32,323 bases of DNA from Methylotenera sp. (GCA_025360485.1 JANYCB010000090.1:1-32323), one strand, 5' to 3'. Shown: positions 10,221-20,219, counted from the first letter of the stretch. The notes: generated by a model not told the origin, from the sequence alone. Numbers and translations: made by a program.

Positions 10221-11252
10221 TTATGTTTCCTTATATCCTTGAGGATTTTTGGATTGCCAACGCCACGCGTCTTGACACATGGCGCTTATATCGAGTTTTG
10301 CTCTCCAGCCCAATAATGATTCCGCAAGACTTGGGTCTGCAAAACAAGTAGCAACATCCCCTGGACGGCGCGCAACAATACGGTACGGTATAGCCTTGCC
10401 ACTAGCTTTTTCAAACTCCCTTACCAATTCAAGCACACTACAACCTTTTCCAGTTCCCAAATTAACTGTAATCAACCCAAAATGATTATCTAATGCCTGC
10501 AAAGCAGCAAGGTGACCAAGTGCTAAATCTACCACATGAATATAATCACGTACGCCGGTACCATCTATCGTAGGATAATCTGAGCCAAACACATTAAGTT
10601 CAGCCAGTCGCCCAATAGCTACCTGCGTTATATATGGCATCAGATTATTAGGTATACCACTCGGGTCTTCTCCTATCATGCCACTCTCATGTGCCCCAAC
10701 AGGGTTAAAATAGCGCAAAATTGCAATTTTCCATTGTTCATCTGATGCTGAAAGATCCTGGTAGACTTGCTCTACCATTAGTTTAGATCGTCCATATGGG
10801 TTAATTGGCCCTAGAGGACAATCCTCTCTGATTTGAATGTCGTCGGGCATATCATATACTGTAGCAGATGAGCTAAACACGATACGTTTGACATCGAACT
10901 CTGACATTACCTCAACTAATGCAATACTGCCTGAAACATTATTGTCGTAATAAGTAAGAGGTTTTCTAACGGATTCACCCACGGCTTTATGTCCTGCGAA
11001 ATGAATTACTGCACTAATATCATGTTTCAAGAACAATTCCCGTAATGCGGTGCGGTTACGAACATCACCATTCCTGATTACAAGAGAACGTCCTGCTAAT
11101 TTCTCTACGCGTTTGAGAGACTCCATTTTACTATTGCTGAAGTTATCCAGAACAACAACTTCAAACCCAGCATTCAACAGCGCAAGAGAGGTGTGGGAGC
11201 CTATGTAACCAGCACCACCAGTAACGAGTATGCTCATGGGAATATATCCCAT
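10221..11252 (-). CDS. galE: UDP-glucose 4-epimerase
   Basis: SILVTGGAGYIGSHTSLALLNAGFEVVVLDN Rossmann motif, INPYGRSKLMVEQ (YxxxK), GTGVRDYIHVVDLA. More likely start is MSILVTGG at 11237. Confidence 0.95.
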   Translation of the reverse strand: MGYIPMSILVTGGAGYIGSHTSLALLNAGFEVVVLDNFSNSKMESLKRVEKLAGRSLVIRNGDVRNRTALRELFLKHDISAVIHFAGHKAVGESVRKPLTYYDNNVSGSIALVEVMSEFDVKRIVFSSSATVYDMPDDIQIREDCPLGPINPYGRSKLMVEQVYQDLSASDEQWKIAILRYFNPVGAHESGMIGEDPSGIPNNLMPYITQVAIGRLAELNVFGSDYPTIDGTGVRDYIHVVDLALGHLAALQALDNHFGLITVNLGTGKGCSVLELVREFEKASGKAIPYRIVARRPGDVATCFADPSLAESLLGWRAKLDISAMCQDAWRWQSKNPQGYKET

Positions 11253-11276
11253 AATTTGTAATTTACGCCATCCAAA

Positions 11277-12107
11277 TCATTGATCATTTGTATATGCAAG
11301 TACACCAAACTCCTCTCTATCTCGCAAAACCTCATTAACCAAATCTATACCTATCTTTTCAGCACCACTTGAAAAACCATACACTAGCACCATATCACAC
11401 AAGATATTTATGCTTCGTGGTATTCCCTTGCTAGCTTCAGCAATACGTTCTATAGCTCGAATAGTAAACAGACTTTTTTCACGCCCTGCTCTGCTTAGAC
11501 GATGCGTAATGTATTTAGCAACTTCCATAGCAGGTAAAGGTGGGATAAAATAATCAACTGCAACACGCTGTATAAATTGTTGCATATCAGGCCTGCGAAG
11601 AAGATCTCTTAATTGAGGCTGTCCAACAAGAATAATTTGTAACAACTGATCCTTATCTGCATTGATGTTGGAAAGCATTCGTAATGACTCCAAAGCTCCT
11701 GGACTCAAATTCTGCGCCTCGTCTATGATTAAAACCACTCTTTGTCCAGTAGCATAACTGGAAATCAAAAAATTCTGAAACGCATCATATAATGCCAACT
11801 CAGACAATCCTTCATAAGACTGTCCAAAAGCCAGCATGATCCAGCCTAACATATCATCAATATTCTGGTGCGTGTTATAGACAATGCCCACCTTTATATC
11901 GGAATCAATATTATTAAGTAAATGACGAACTAATGTCGTTTTCCCGCAGCCAATTTCACCGCATATCACGATAAATCCTGCGCGATTCGCAATACCATAT
12001 TCAAGCATGGCGTAGGCCATGCCATGTCGATGACCAAAAAATAGAAAATCTGGATCAGGTTGGATAGAAAATGGCTTCTCTTTCAATCCATAAAATTCTT
12101 CATACAT
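11277..12107 (-). CDS. ExeA/GspA-like AAA+ ATPase of the PEP-CTERM/EPS-locus 'secretion ATPase' type
   Basis: MYEEFYGLKEKPFSIQPDPDFLFFGHRHGMAYAMLEYGI; Walker A GEIGCGKTTLV, Walker B VVLIIDEAQNLS. Start placed at MYEEFYGL because the longer ORF would run into wecB. Confidence 0.85.
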   Translation of the reverse strand: MYEEFYGLKEKPFSIQPDPDFLFFGHRHGMAYAMLEYGIANRAGFIVICGEIGCGKTTLVRHLLNNIDSDIKVGIVYNTHQNIDDMLGWIMLAFGQSYEGLSELALYDAFQNFLISSYATGQRVVLIIDEAQNLSPGALESLRMLSNINADKDQLLQIILVGQPQLRDLLRRPDMQQFIQRVAVDYFIPPLPAMEVAKYITHRLSRAGREKSLFTIRAIERIAEASKGIPRSINILCDMVLVYGFSSGAEKIGIDLVNEVLRDREEFGVLAYTNDQ

Positions 12108-12177
12108 ATCAAAAATCCCTATATTTTTTGTATATTCTTTAGCAAACCGTAATACAGTTAAGAAATTATGCTTACTG

Positions 12178-13293
12178 TCATGTTGGATACATAAATAGTG
12201 CGTCCAGAATGCGTTCTGCTGCATGTCCATCGCCAAACGGATTAATAACTTGTGACATAGCGTTATAAGCATCTTGATTATCGAGCAGATTGGAAACCGC
12301 ATCAACGATACACGCACGGTCGGTTCCCACCAAAATTGCTGCGCCAGCAGCTGCAGCTTCTGGTCTTTCTGTACTTTCGCGCAACACCAGTACTGGCTTC
12401 CCTAATGAAGGCGCTTCCTCTTGCACCCCACCCGAATCAGTCAATATAAGAGTGGCTTTGTCCATGGCTAATACAAACTCTTCATAATCAAGCGGCTCTA
12501 GCAGTGACACTCGAGAATGCTGTCCTAACAAAGGCATGACGGTTTCCCTTACTCGCGGACTCAAGTGTACTGGAAAAGTAACTTCAACATCAGGATAACG
12601 ATCAAGAATTTCTAACAATGCTCGGCACACATTACCAATCGGTTCGCCTTGATTTTCACGGCGGTGGGCTGTCACTAAAATATTGCGTGGCTTGTCAGTT
12701 TTTATATCAAGTTTTGTTTCGCTCTTTCCCTTACGCTCAAGAATCCAAAGCAATGCATCTATCGAAGTGTTTCCTGTGACCAAAATTTTGGACGGATCTA
12801 TTCCTTCGCGCAGGAGATTCTGTTTTGCTCCTTCGGTTGGGGGGAAATGCATTTCTGCCAGCCTAGCAGTTAAGCTACGGTTGATTTCTTCCGGAAATGG
12901 CTGGTAGCGATCACCAGTACGAAGGCCTGCCTCAACATGGGCAACGGGAATTTTGTGATAAAAAGCAGCCAATGCCCCGGCAAATGTCGTTGTAGTATCC
13001 CCCTGTACAATCACCCAGTCTGGCCTATGAGATTCTATTGCATCATACAATCCTCGCAGACTAGCATTGGTGACATGCACCAGATCTTGATTAGCTTGCA
13101 TAATATCCAAGTCAATATCCGCTTCTATATCAAACACTTTCATCATTTGATCCAGCATTTCTTTATGCTGACTGGTGCGTACAACAGTGACCTTGAAGCG
13201 ATCAGGTAGGGCTCTTGCTGCAAAAATAACGGGGGCGAGCTTAACAGCTTCAGGACGGGTGCCAATAATTACCATAAGTTTTTTTTGTGACAT
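12178..13293 (-). CDS. wecB: UDP-N-acetylglucosamine 2-epimerase (non-hydrolysing)
   Basis: MSQKKLMVIIGTRPEAVKLAPVI, VQGDTTTTFAGALAAFYHKIPVAHVEAGLRTGD, TDSGGVQEEAPSLGKPVLVLRESTERPEA. Start chosen at MSQKK rather than the longer ORF. Confidence 0.95.
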   Translation of the reverse strand: MSQKKLMVIIGTRPEAVKLAPVIFAARALPDRFKVTVVRTSQHKEMLDQMMKVFDIEADIDLDIMQANQDLVHVTNASLRGLYDAIESHRPDWVIVQGDTTTTFAGALAAFYHKIPVAHVEAGLRTGDRYQPFPEEINRSLTARLAEMHFPPTEGAKQNLLREGIDPSKILVTGNTSIDALLWILERKGKSETKLDIKTDKPRNILVTAHRRENQGEPIGNVCRALLEILDRYPDVEVTFPVHLSPRVRETVMPLLGQHSRVSLLEPLDYEEFVLAMDKATLILTDSGGVQEEAPSLGKPVLVLRESTERPEAAAAGAAILVGTDRACIVDAVSNLLDNQDAYNAMSQVINPFGDGHAAERILDALFMYPT

Positions 13294-13300
13294 GATTTTC

Positions 13301-14047
13301 CTAATTACTTTTTGGTTGTACAAGCTCGGCAAATAAACACCTTATGAATTGCAGGTTCGTCACTAAATACCGCATAAATAGGCGACGTGGTTCTTGTAGC
13401 ATTCTGTATGTCCACTCTAGACCTAAACTCTGCACCCAGCTTGGTGCCCGACGGCGCAAGCCAGCTAGAACATCAAAGCTACCGCCAACCCCAATAGCCA
13501 TACCCACACCAAGACGCTCCCACTGTTCCTCTATGAATAACTCTTGCCTAGGAACACCCATCCCAACCAGTAGGATACTGGCTCCGCTTTGCTTTACCTT
13601 ATCAGCTCTTGTTGCCGCATCATTAGAGGAAAAATAACCATCTGCATAGTCCACTTGAAGTCCAGGAAATTTATTCCGTAGTCGGTTAGCTAATACTTCC
13701 ACGATGCTGCTGGTCGCACCAAGTAAGTAAATGCCTTTTTTCTCCACAACAGCCCGCTCGCAAATCGATTCAACAAGGTCAACACCTGTGACTCGCTCAG
13801 GCAGCGGCTTATCCAACCATGGAGCAATCCACACAAGAGGCTGTCCATCAGCAACAATGATTGAAGCATTATCAACAAATTTTTGCAGCTTGGCGTCGCC
13901 CCTCATCATCATCAATATGGCCACATTGACTGTACATAGCCAACCCCTCTTACCTTCGGCAAGATCTTTAAAAATAGCATCTGTTGTTTGAGACAGGGTA
14001 AATGGGTCGAACTTACTGTTCAACAAGGTAACTCGATTTTTCATCAT
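13301..14047 (-). CDS. WecG/TagA/CpsF family glycosyltransferase
   Basis: IIVADGQPLVWIAPWLDKPLPERVTGVDLV, ILLVGMGVPRQELFIEEQW, AIGVGGSFDVLAGLRRRAPSWVQSLGLEWTYRMLQEPRRL. ORF-track start at 14053 is TTG; ATG at 14047 overlaps the upstream stop. Confidence 0.93.
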   Translation of the reverse strand: MMKNRVTLLNSKFDPFTLSQTTDAIFKDLAEGKRGWLCTVNVAILMMMRGDAKLQKFVDNASIIVADGQPLVWIAPWLDKPLPERVTGVDLVESICERAVVEKKGIYLLGATSSIVEVLANRLRNKFPGLQVDYADGYFSSNDAATRADKVKQSGASILLVGMGVPRQELFIEEQWERLGVGMAIGVGGSFDVLAGLRRRAPSWVQSLGLEWTYRMLQEPRRLFMRYLVTNLQFIRCLFAELVQPKSN

Positions 14048-15159
14048 AACCAACGATTTCTCAACATCATGGCGTCGACGAAAAATTTCGTTGCCCAGTT
14101 TGGAAAACTAAATGGAGCATAGCGCCCCCATATAGGCTGTGAGCCTTTGATTGCCCCGCGTATATCAAGGTTGGTCGTATTGATATCTTGGCATCCCATT
14201 ACATAATCTGTTGCCTTAATCACACTGGTACGATAAATCTCTTCATTTGTTCGAGCGAATAGCTTTGCCCAGATGATAGAAAATTGACAATTTCCGGTAA
14301 GGCAACAATATTTCGTAATTGTTTTCCCATCTACACTGATTTGCCCCGGCAGAAAACCATCATCCCCCACATACTTAAGCGCCGCATCAGCACAACGTTT
14401 AGCTGCATCTAAATATCTCTGTTCATTCAACAATAAACCTGACTCAAGCAATCCTCGTGTAGTGTAAGCAATCGTGTGTGTGTATGGCGCTACACCTTTT
14501 TCAAATGAACAATTATCAAAGAAACCAGTGGCCTGTTGTTCTACGACTGCCCAATCAAGATTGGCACGAGCCACCCGTTCTCGTTCTGAATCGTATTCGA
14601 CCTGGTTCATGCGAAGTACCGCCCATGCTGACCGCGTATTGTAAGTATGCGGAGTGTTCATGTGCTCAAAACGCGTCCACCTACCTTGGTCGTCGGCTAC
14701 ACGCACAAGCCAGTCTGCTGCTCGCTTCGCTGCGTCTTTAAAAGTAGTGTCTCCAGTTTTCTCATAAGCGCGTACTAGTCCAAACAAGTCCTGACCAGTA
14801 TCAAATACAATCCCATCAGTACCGTATTTTGGGTTAGCAAATGACCCATCCTCGTTTTGTACACTGATCAACCAACGACAGATTTCTATAGCGCGATCAA
14901 AATAATCCTGATCACTTAGCTCGTCAGCTAACTGAAAAAAGGTAGTAGCTATATAGCCTGACGTTTCGCGATAAGACGGGAGCCAACCGCCACGCAATGA
15001 GTATCCATAACTTACACCACCATCTAGGCTTTTATCATGGGCATGTTTAAGCCAGTTCTGAGCTGCCGCAAGATGTTCCTGTGGACTACCTCTTTTAGGC
15101 TTCGAAGCAATTGCGTCCTTAAATACAAGTGAATTGAAATTTAGTAATGTTGTAATCAA
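14044..15159 (-). CDS. Alpha/alpha-toroid protein (putative glycan-active enzyme of unknown specificity)
   Basis: 371-aa ORF in the EPS operon with repeated helical-hairpin units rich in W/G/D (ETSGYIATTFFQLADEL.., WLISVQNEDGSFANPKYGTDGIVFDTGQDLFGLVRAYEKTGD.., HTIAYTTRGLLESGLLLNEQRYLDAAKRCADA). Confidence 0.6.
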   Translation of the reverse strand: MITTLLNFNSLVFKDAIASKPKRGSPQEHLAAAQNWLKHAHDKSLDGGVSYGYSLRGGWLPSYRETSGYIATTFFQLADELSDQDYFDRAIEICRWLISVQNEDGSFANPKYGTDGIVFDTGQDLFGLVRAYEKTGDTTFKDAAKRAADWLVRVADDQGRWTRFEHMNTPHTYNTRSAWAVLRMNQVEYDSERERVARANLDWAVVEQQATGFFDNCSFEKGVAPYTHTIAYTTRGLLESGLLLNEQRYLDAAKRCADAALKYVGDDGFLPGQISVDGKTITKYCCLTGNCQFSIIWAKLFARTNEEIYRTSVIKATDYVMGCQDINTTNLDIRGAIKGSQPIWGRYAPFSFPNWATKFFVDAMMLRNRWL

Positions 15160-15238
15160 GATTGAAGTCTCTAGTCAAATTGAGGAATAACTTGTATTCC
15201 CGATGTTAGTTAATTTATTAAACCCGTAATTATAAATT

Positions 15239-16417
15239 TTATTTTCTATCAGTTCTTACCCAGTTTTTCTGTCTGTTCCAGAGAAACTTCAAGTAATGCG
15301 GCACCTTAGATAGTACATACACTGGCAACACTAAAAATGCAGAGATAGATATGATTTGTCTGCCCCAACCCAGCCAAGCAAGCAAAATTGAGCTTCCCAA
15401 CAAAATCATCGAGAACAAAGCTATTTGAAAAGGCAAAGCAGACAAGCCAGCCAGACTAGCAATACCAGTCAGCACTATCAATCCAACCAAAAAGACAACC
15501 AGCAGCGCTAAGGGAGGCACACATAAATCAAATGCCATGGCAAGCAAACCAATGTTGCAGCCGGCAATAGCCTGCTTGAACATATCAGGCGCCTCAGAAA
15601 GAATCATTCCAAGATGTCCGTGTTCCCAACGTGTACGCTGTCCTGATTGAGCTTCGGATGTGGTAGGAAAGTAACTTGTGACAAGAACCTCCGGGAAAAA
15701 TAATGGTGGCTTACCCAGTTTTGTCAAATCAATTCCCAGTTTCATATCTTCTACAATATTACCATTCGCCAAACCTGCACTTGAAATTATACCCCATGGG
15801 AAGGCCATTCCTGCCCCCATCAGCTCGCAGGGGAGGTCCAATCTCAAATTTCCAAGCGGTCGTACTAGATTCTTGACTAACCAGGCAAATTCTGCGACAC
15901 GGGTTTTCAAACTTGCACCATCAGGGGACTTCATCAAATACAGAGACTGTACTGGCCTATCAAGATGGAGCGCTCGAGCCGCCAAGCGCCCCAGTGAATC
16001 TGCTTCGAGCGTGCAATCGGCATCGATAATAACCACCACATCGGGCGCTTTCTTTAACAAATGACGAATGCCAAAATCCAGAGCAAAACCTTTCCCTCGG
16101 TTTTTGCTATCGTGACGCTCGATTACTTCCGCACCACTTGCTGTGGCAATTTCCGCCGTGTCGTCACTGCAGTTATCTGCAACCACAAGCAGACGGTCTG
16201 TTGATTTCAACTGAGGCTTAACCGAATTGAGAGTGGTGATTATTCCTGAAGACTCGTTATGAGCAGGAATTAATACTGCTACAGTGACGTCGCCTACTGG
16301 AATATCGCTATTATCATTTTTAGAAAAAAAAGCGAATATAACTTGTACGAATATAACTAAAGTAGGAATTAACAAGATAATAGAGATTACGACAAGTAAA
16401 ATATCAATATAAATCAT
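15239..16417 (-). CDS. Membrane-associated glycosyltransferase family 2
   Basis: 392 aa: VAVLIPAHNESSGIITTLNSVKPQL, DRLLVVADNCSDDTAEIA, VVVIIDADCTLEADSL, QRTRWEHGH (Q/RxxRW) plus N- and C-terminal TM segments. Confidence 0.92.
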   Translation of the reverse strand: MIYIDILLVVISIILLIPTLVIFVQVIFAFFSKNDNSDIPVGDVTVAVLIPAHNESSGIITTLNSVKPQLKSTDRLLVVADNCSDDTAEIATASGAEVIERHDSKNRGKGFALDFGIRHLLKKAPDVVVIIDADCTLEADSLGRLAARALHLDRPVQSLYLMKSPDGASLKTRVAEFAWLVKNLVRPLGNLRLDLPCELMGAGMAFPWGIISSAGLANGNIVEDMKLGIDLTKLGKPPLFFPEVLVTSYFPTTSEAQSGQRTRWEHGHLGMILSEAPDMFKQAIAGCNIGLLAMAFDLCVPPLALLVVFLVGLIVLTGIASLAGLSALPFQIALFSMILLGSSILLAWLGWGRQIISISAFLVLPVYVLSKVPHYLKFLWNRQKNWVRTDRK

Positions 16418-16548
16418 TCAGCATTCTCACGAAATTCACCTCAGTATCAGCACACCAAACATATGCACAATTCTTGTATAAGCGGAATCTAGCATTGACT
16501 TTAAGCACTGATACCGAATTTTCACTTTTCCAACTCGCATTAGTTTCA

Positions 16549-17532
16549 TCATTTATATTCTATTAATTGCTCAACTCTTCCAAAAAGCCGAGAGTAATAA
16601 AACCTCAACTGGCCTTGCATCTCAGCAAACTTACCTAATACACTAAAACTTGCCGACAAACAGGCTAGCAATTTTAATTCCCTTTTATTTCTTAACGACA
16701 ATCGAATGATCTGTAATGGATAAATTAAAGCAATTATCAGGCCACAATGTAAACAAAATAATCCAGTTACAATTGCAATAACAGGAATTACTAATCCCCA
16801 AATCAGGCAACGTCTGGACTCTTTAACCCAATGCCGTTCTGGCGGTGCGCCATGTAAAAATGCACCCTCGGCAAACGCATAGCCGGCACGTACATTTCGT
16901 TTCCACCATTGAGAAAATCTAGTTATCGCGGCATCATGCAGCGTCATTTCTTCATCCAGTCGCCAAATTTTCCAGCCAGTAGCACGTAGTCTTACACATA
17001 GCTCAGGCTCCTCGCCCGCGATCAAGTCAGGGCGAAAACCATGCACATTTTCGAAGGCAGCCACTCGCATCAGTACATCGCCCCCACATGCTTTAGTTTC
17101 CCCTACTGGTGTATCCCATTCCATATCACACAACATATTGTAAATAGTTTTCTCAGGGAAACGTTCACGACGACGTCCACAAACTGCAGCAACTTCTGGA
17201 TGCTGATCTAGACATGCAACAGAATGGTCAAGCCAACCGTCGACTATTTCGCAATCACCATCCACAAACTGAACATATTCGGTTTCAGGATAAAGCCTTT
17301 CCATCCACTCGAATCCTTCATTTCTAGCGCGTGCAGCAGTAAAAGGCTTAGTCATGTCTAAAGCAACAATGTCAGCACCCATGCTGCTCGCGGCTCGCAC
17401 CGAATTATCGGTTGAGCCAGAATCCACATAGACGAGTTGAATCCCCTGGCCTTTCAGAGATTCAAGGCAACGTACTAGGCGATCGCCCTCATTGCGACCA
17501 ATAATAACAGCACCCACACGAAGCATATTCAT
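16549..17532 (-). CDS. Glycosyltransferase family 2
   Basis: AVIIGRNEGDRLVRCLESLKGQGIQLVYVDSGSTDNSV, EYVQFVDGDCEIVDGWL, FRPDLIAGEEPELCVRLRATGW. Confidence 0.92.
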   Translation of the reverse strand: MNMLRVGAVIIGRNEGDRLVRCLESLKGQGIQLVYVDSGSTDNSVRAASSMGADIVALDMTKPFTAARARNEGFEWMERLYPETEYVQFVDGDCEIVDGWLDHSVACLDQHPEVAAVCGRRRERFPEKTIYNMLCDMEWDTPVGETKACGGDVLMRVAAFENVHGFRPDLIAGEEPELCVRLRATGWKIWRLDEEMTLHDAAITRFSQWWKRNVRAGYAFAEGAFLHGAPPERHWVKESRRCLIWGLVIPVIAIVTGLFCLHCGLIIALIYPLQIIRLSLRNKRELKLLACLSASFSVLGKFAEMQGQLRFYYSRLFGRVEQLIEYK

Positions 17533-17534
17533 TA

Positions 17535-18056
17535 CTAGGTGCCGTTCAAATGCGCTAGTTTTTTGGCTTTAATTACGGCAGGAACTCCCACAGCAATTGA
17601 ATTATCAGGAATATCACAAATGACAACTGCATTAGCACCAATCAGCACGTTATTTCCAATCCTGATCTTGCCAAGCACTTTGGCCCCTGCACCGATATCT
17701 ACATTATTCCCAATTATTGGCGCTCCAGGCTCCTCTACATTTTTAAGCCCAACGACAACGCCATTTCGTATGCGGCAATCATCTCCAAACCTAGCATAGC
17801 CACTCACTACGATACCGCCAAAATGATCAATAATAAAATTCTTGCCAATTTCGACTTCACAGGGCAACTCAATTCCAGTGATAATTTGAATCAATTTATA
17901 TAGAATTTTGTAGATAAGTGAGAAAAGTTTGCGCAATAATGCAGGACGAACAGCATATCTCCATCGGCCAAAGCGATACACCAGCATAACCCAAAAACCC
18001 TGCGCTCCAAGATTTTTTTGGTATATGAAAAAATCCTCTTTTATGTTATTAAACAT
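17535..18056 (-). CDS. Serine O-acetyltransferase-like hexapeptide acyltransferase
   Basis: 173 aa with left-handed beta-helix repeats (IELPCEVEIGKNFIIDHFGGIVVSG, PIIGNNVDIGAGAKVLGKIRIGNNVLIGANAVV). Confidence 0.88.
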   Translation of the reverse strand: MFNNIKEDFFIYQKNLGAQGFWVMLVYRFGRWRYAVRPALLRKLFSLIYKILYKLIQIITGIELPCEVEIGKNFIIDHFGGIVVSGYARFGDDCRIRNGVVVGLKNVEEPGAPIIGNNVDIGAGAKVLGKIRIGNNVLIGANAVVICDIPDNSIAVGVPAVIKAKKLAHLNGT

Positions 18057-18088
18057 TGGCTTATGTGCAATAAAAAAATAAACGATAA

Positions 18089-19066
18089 CTAACGGGTTGA
18101 TACTTTAGCTAAATTTGTACGAAAATACATCTTCCATACATACAAAGCTCGTCTCAAATGAAACATGATTTCTGCAACAGGTTTTAATTTGATCAGGTCT
18201 TTAAGAAATAAGATGAAGTCAGCCAGACTATTGAGTAACAAGTGGCTCAAAACCCCCATCAATCCATGATTTTTATAAAAATAAAGCAACTCGCTCTCTA
18301 TCTGCAATGATTCAATCTGCTGGCTTTTGGAAGAAATCGTACCTTCATGTTTTGCGCTTTCGCCCCCGATATGCACCACCGGAGTATCCGGATAATAGAC
18401 CACTTCCCATCCCACCCGTTTTGCCGCAAGGCAATGGTCAACTTCTTCGTAATACAGAAAATAGCGCGGATCAAATAACCCAACCTGATCAATCACCTCT
18501 TTGCGAATTAAATAGTAACAACCAGGAACCCAGTCGCAAGATTTAACAGAAGCATGATCCCAAGACATGTCATCCATCATTTTTGCATATTTAAAAAAGC
18601 GTTTGAGATTGGTACGCTCAAGAAAGATATTCCAAGGTGTAGGAAAATATCGACACGAAGGCTGCAAAGTTCCATCACTCCCTAATAGTTTAACCCCAAG
18701 AATACCGCATTTAGAATGTGTTTCCATATATTGCACTGTCTTGCTTATAGTATCTGGCTTTACGAACGCATCTGTATTCAATAACAACACATAGCGGCCA
18801 CGGATAAGCGGCAAGGCCTGATTATTGGCACGACCAAACCCCACATTTTTCTTGTTTTCTATAAGAGTGATATTTGGATATTCTCTACGAAGAATTTCAG
18901 CTGAATTATCAACAGAAGCATTGTCGATAATAAAAACTTCCATCTGAAGGCTTCCCACAGATGAAAAAAGATTACCTAATGCTTTCTTGGTCATCTCTAT
19001 CGTATTATAACTAACAAGAATAACTGAAATATCCAAACTTAAGCCTTCCACAATTACTAAATACAC
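18089..19066 (-). CDS. Glycosyltransferase family 2 (rhamnosyltransferase-like)
   Basis: ISVILVSYNTIEMTKKALGNLF, VFIIDNASVDNSAEILRREYP, NKKNVGFGRANNQALPLIRGRYVLLLNTDAFV, FDPRYFLYYEEVDHCLAAKRVGWEVVYYPDTPVVHIGGES. GTG start. Confidence 0.93.
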   Translation of the reverse strand: MYLVIVEGLSLDISVILVSYNTIEMTKKALGNLFSSVGSLQMEVFIIDNASVDNSAEILRREYPNITLIENKKNVGFGRANNQALPLIRGRYVLLLNTDAFVKPDTISKTVQYMETHSKCGILGVKLLGSDGTLQPSCRYFPTPWNIFLERTNLKRFFKYAKMMDDMSWDHASVKSCDWVPGCYYLIRKEVIDQVGLFDPRYFLYYEEVDHCLAAKRVGWEVVYYPDTPVVHIGGESAKHEGTISSKSQQIESLQIESELLYFYKNHGLMGVLSHLLLNSLADFILFLKDLIKLKPVAEIMFHLRRALYVWKMYFRTNLAKVSTR

Positions 19067-19287
19067 TTTCTTTACTTGTACAGGCTTTCATCTCAGTTTA
19101 GCCCCTATTTAATAGCAACACGCAGTTAATTAACAAGCTAAACACTAGCGATGGGCCCAAGCGGGCTAATGATTGCTTCAGCTTAAAATTCAGCTGTTTA
19201 TCTCTACCCCCATTTAACTGTGTCTATTTCAATTTCGACATTATGACAAAGCTATCAGAAGGGAGGGGAAATCCAGTCAGAATAATT

Positions 19288-20025
19288 CTACGAGGGCCAT
19301 GCTGTATGAAGAAGGCCAAAAAATATTCCTAGCAAAATACAAATGGGAGAAAAAATATTAATATAAACGCCTATTTTTTTACCCTTATCATTCGACGCTA
19401 GCCAATATTCTGACAAAAAGAAAAAGAACATTCCAACAGAAATAAAAGTTTCAGCAATCTCGGTCATCTGAGTGTCTGTTCTATGGAGTATCCCTCGATC
19501 ATAAACCATGACTGATATCCCAATTATCATCACAAGTTCACCCCAAATAGGGTAAACAGGCAACTTAAACTTGGCAATAAAATTACGAACTTTTGCAAAA
19601 TATTCGTTTAAGAATGGAATAACAACAAAATAAAAAATGCAGAAGAGAACACCCGCCAACCGGATGTGTTGATGTATCCCGTTGATATTGTGAAGGTTCA
19701 TTTCACCTTGAACATTATCTTTCAACTCCCATGCGGGACTCGCAATTGCAAAAATCCGTTGCCCCCAGCTAATCTCCTCACCTGCCAATGCAATTAAAAG
19801 CATTGAGAGTGCTAAGTACCACAAATTCCTCGAGTTTTTTATATAAATTAGAACAAAGCCTAAGCCTGATAGAAAGAACAAGACCGCCTGGATATTTTCA
19901 AAAGGTCCATCCTCCTGAAGGATTGCCCTCAACAGCGGAGAATTGGTACTCCTTACCCACAAAAGAATGCAGGCAAGTAAAAATAACATCGCATTTATTA
20001 AGTTTAATTTTTTTATTTTTCCCAA
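19288..20025 (-). CDS. Polytopic membrane protein of unknown function
   Basis: 245 aa with about 6-7 hydrophobic segments and a conserved-looking polar signature (AGEEISWGQRIF...NVQGEMNLHNINGIHQH). TTG start preceded by GGAGAG. Confidence 0.7.
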   Translation of the reverse strand: MGKIKKLNLINAMLFLLACILLWVRSTNSPLLRAILQEDGPFENIQAVLFFLSGLGFVLIYIKNSRNLWYLALSMLLIALAGEEISWGQRIFAIASPAWELKDNVQGEMNLHNINGIHQHIRLAGVLFCIFYFVVIPFLNEYFAKVRNFIAKFKLPVYPIWGELVMIIGISVMVYDRGILHRTDTQMTEIAETFISVGMFFFFLSEYWLASNDKGKKIGVYINIFSPICILLGIFFGLLHTAWPS

Positions 20026-20219
20026 TTATTCTCTCCTTATTTAAGGTATAAGAGAATTATAGCGGATTTAACCTAAACACGAGTCAAATTTGAATGCAAA
20101 TCCCTATCTAGCTTGGTGGAACTGCGATTCGACGAGCTTACACACGGCCAAAATCTTAGTTACCAGCAAGTTCAATACGCACAATCTGCTAATAGATAAT
20201 CTATTCGATGAAAGGATTG

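Noticed and set aside
12108-12317. N-terminal extension of the AAA ATPase ORF into wecB
   Set aside because: The extension overlaps conserved WecB coding sequence; MYEEFYGL is the natural family start.
15678-16064. 128-aa plus-strand ORF opposite the GT2 gene
   Set aside because: Antisense shadow of a well-supported glycosyltransferase.
16444-16514. GTATCAG...CTGATAC inverted repeat between two GT2 genes
   Set aside because: Only 7 bp with a 57-nt spacer; expected by chance at this scale.
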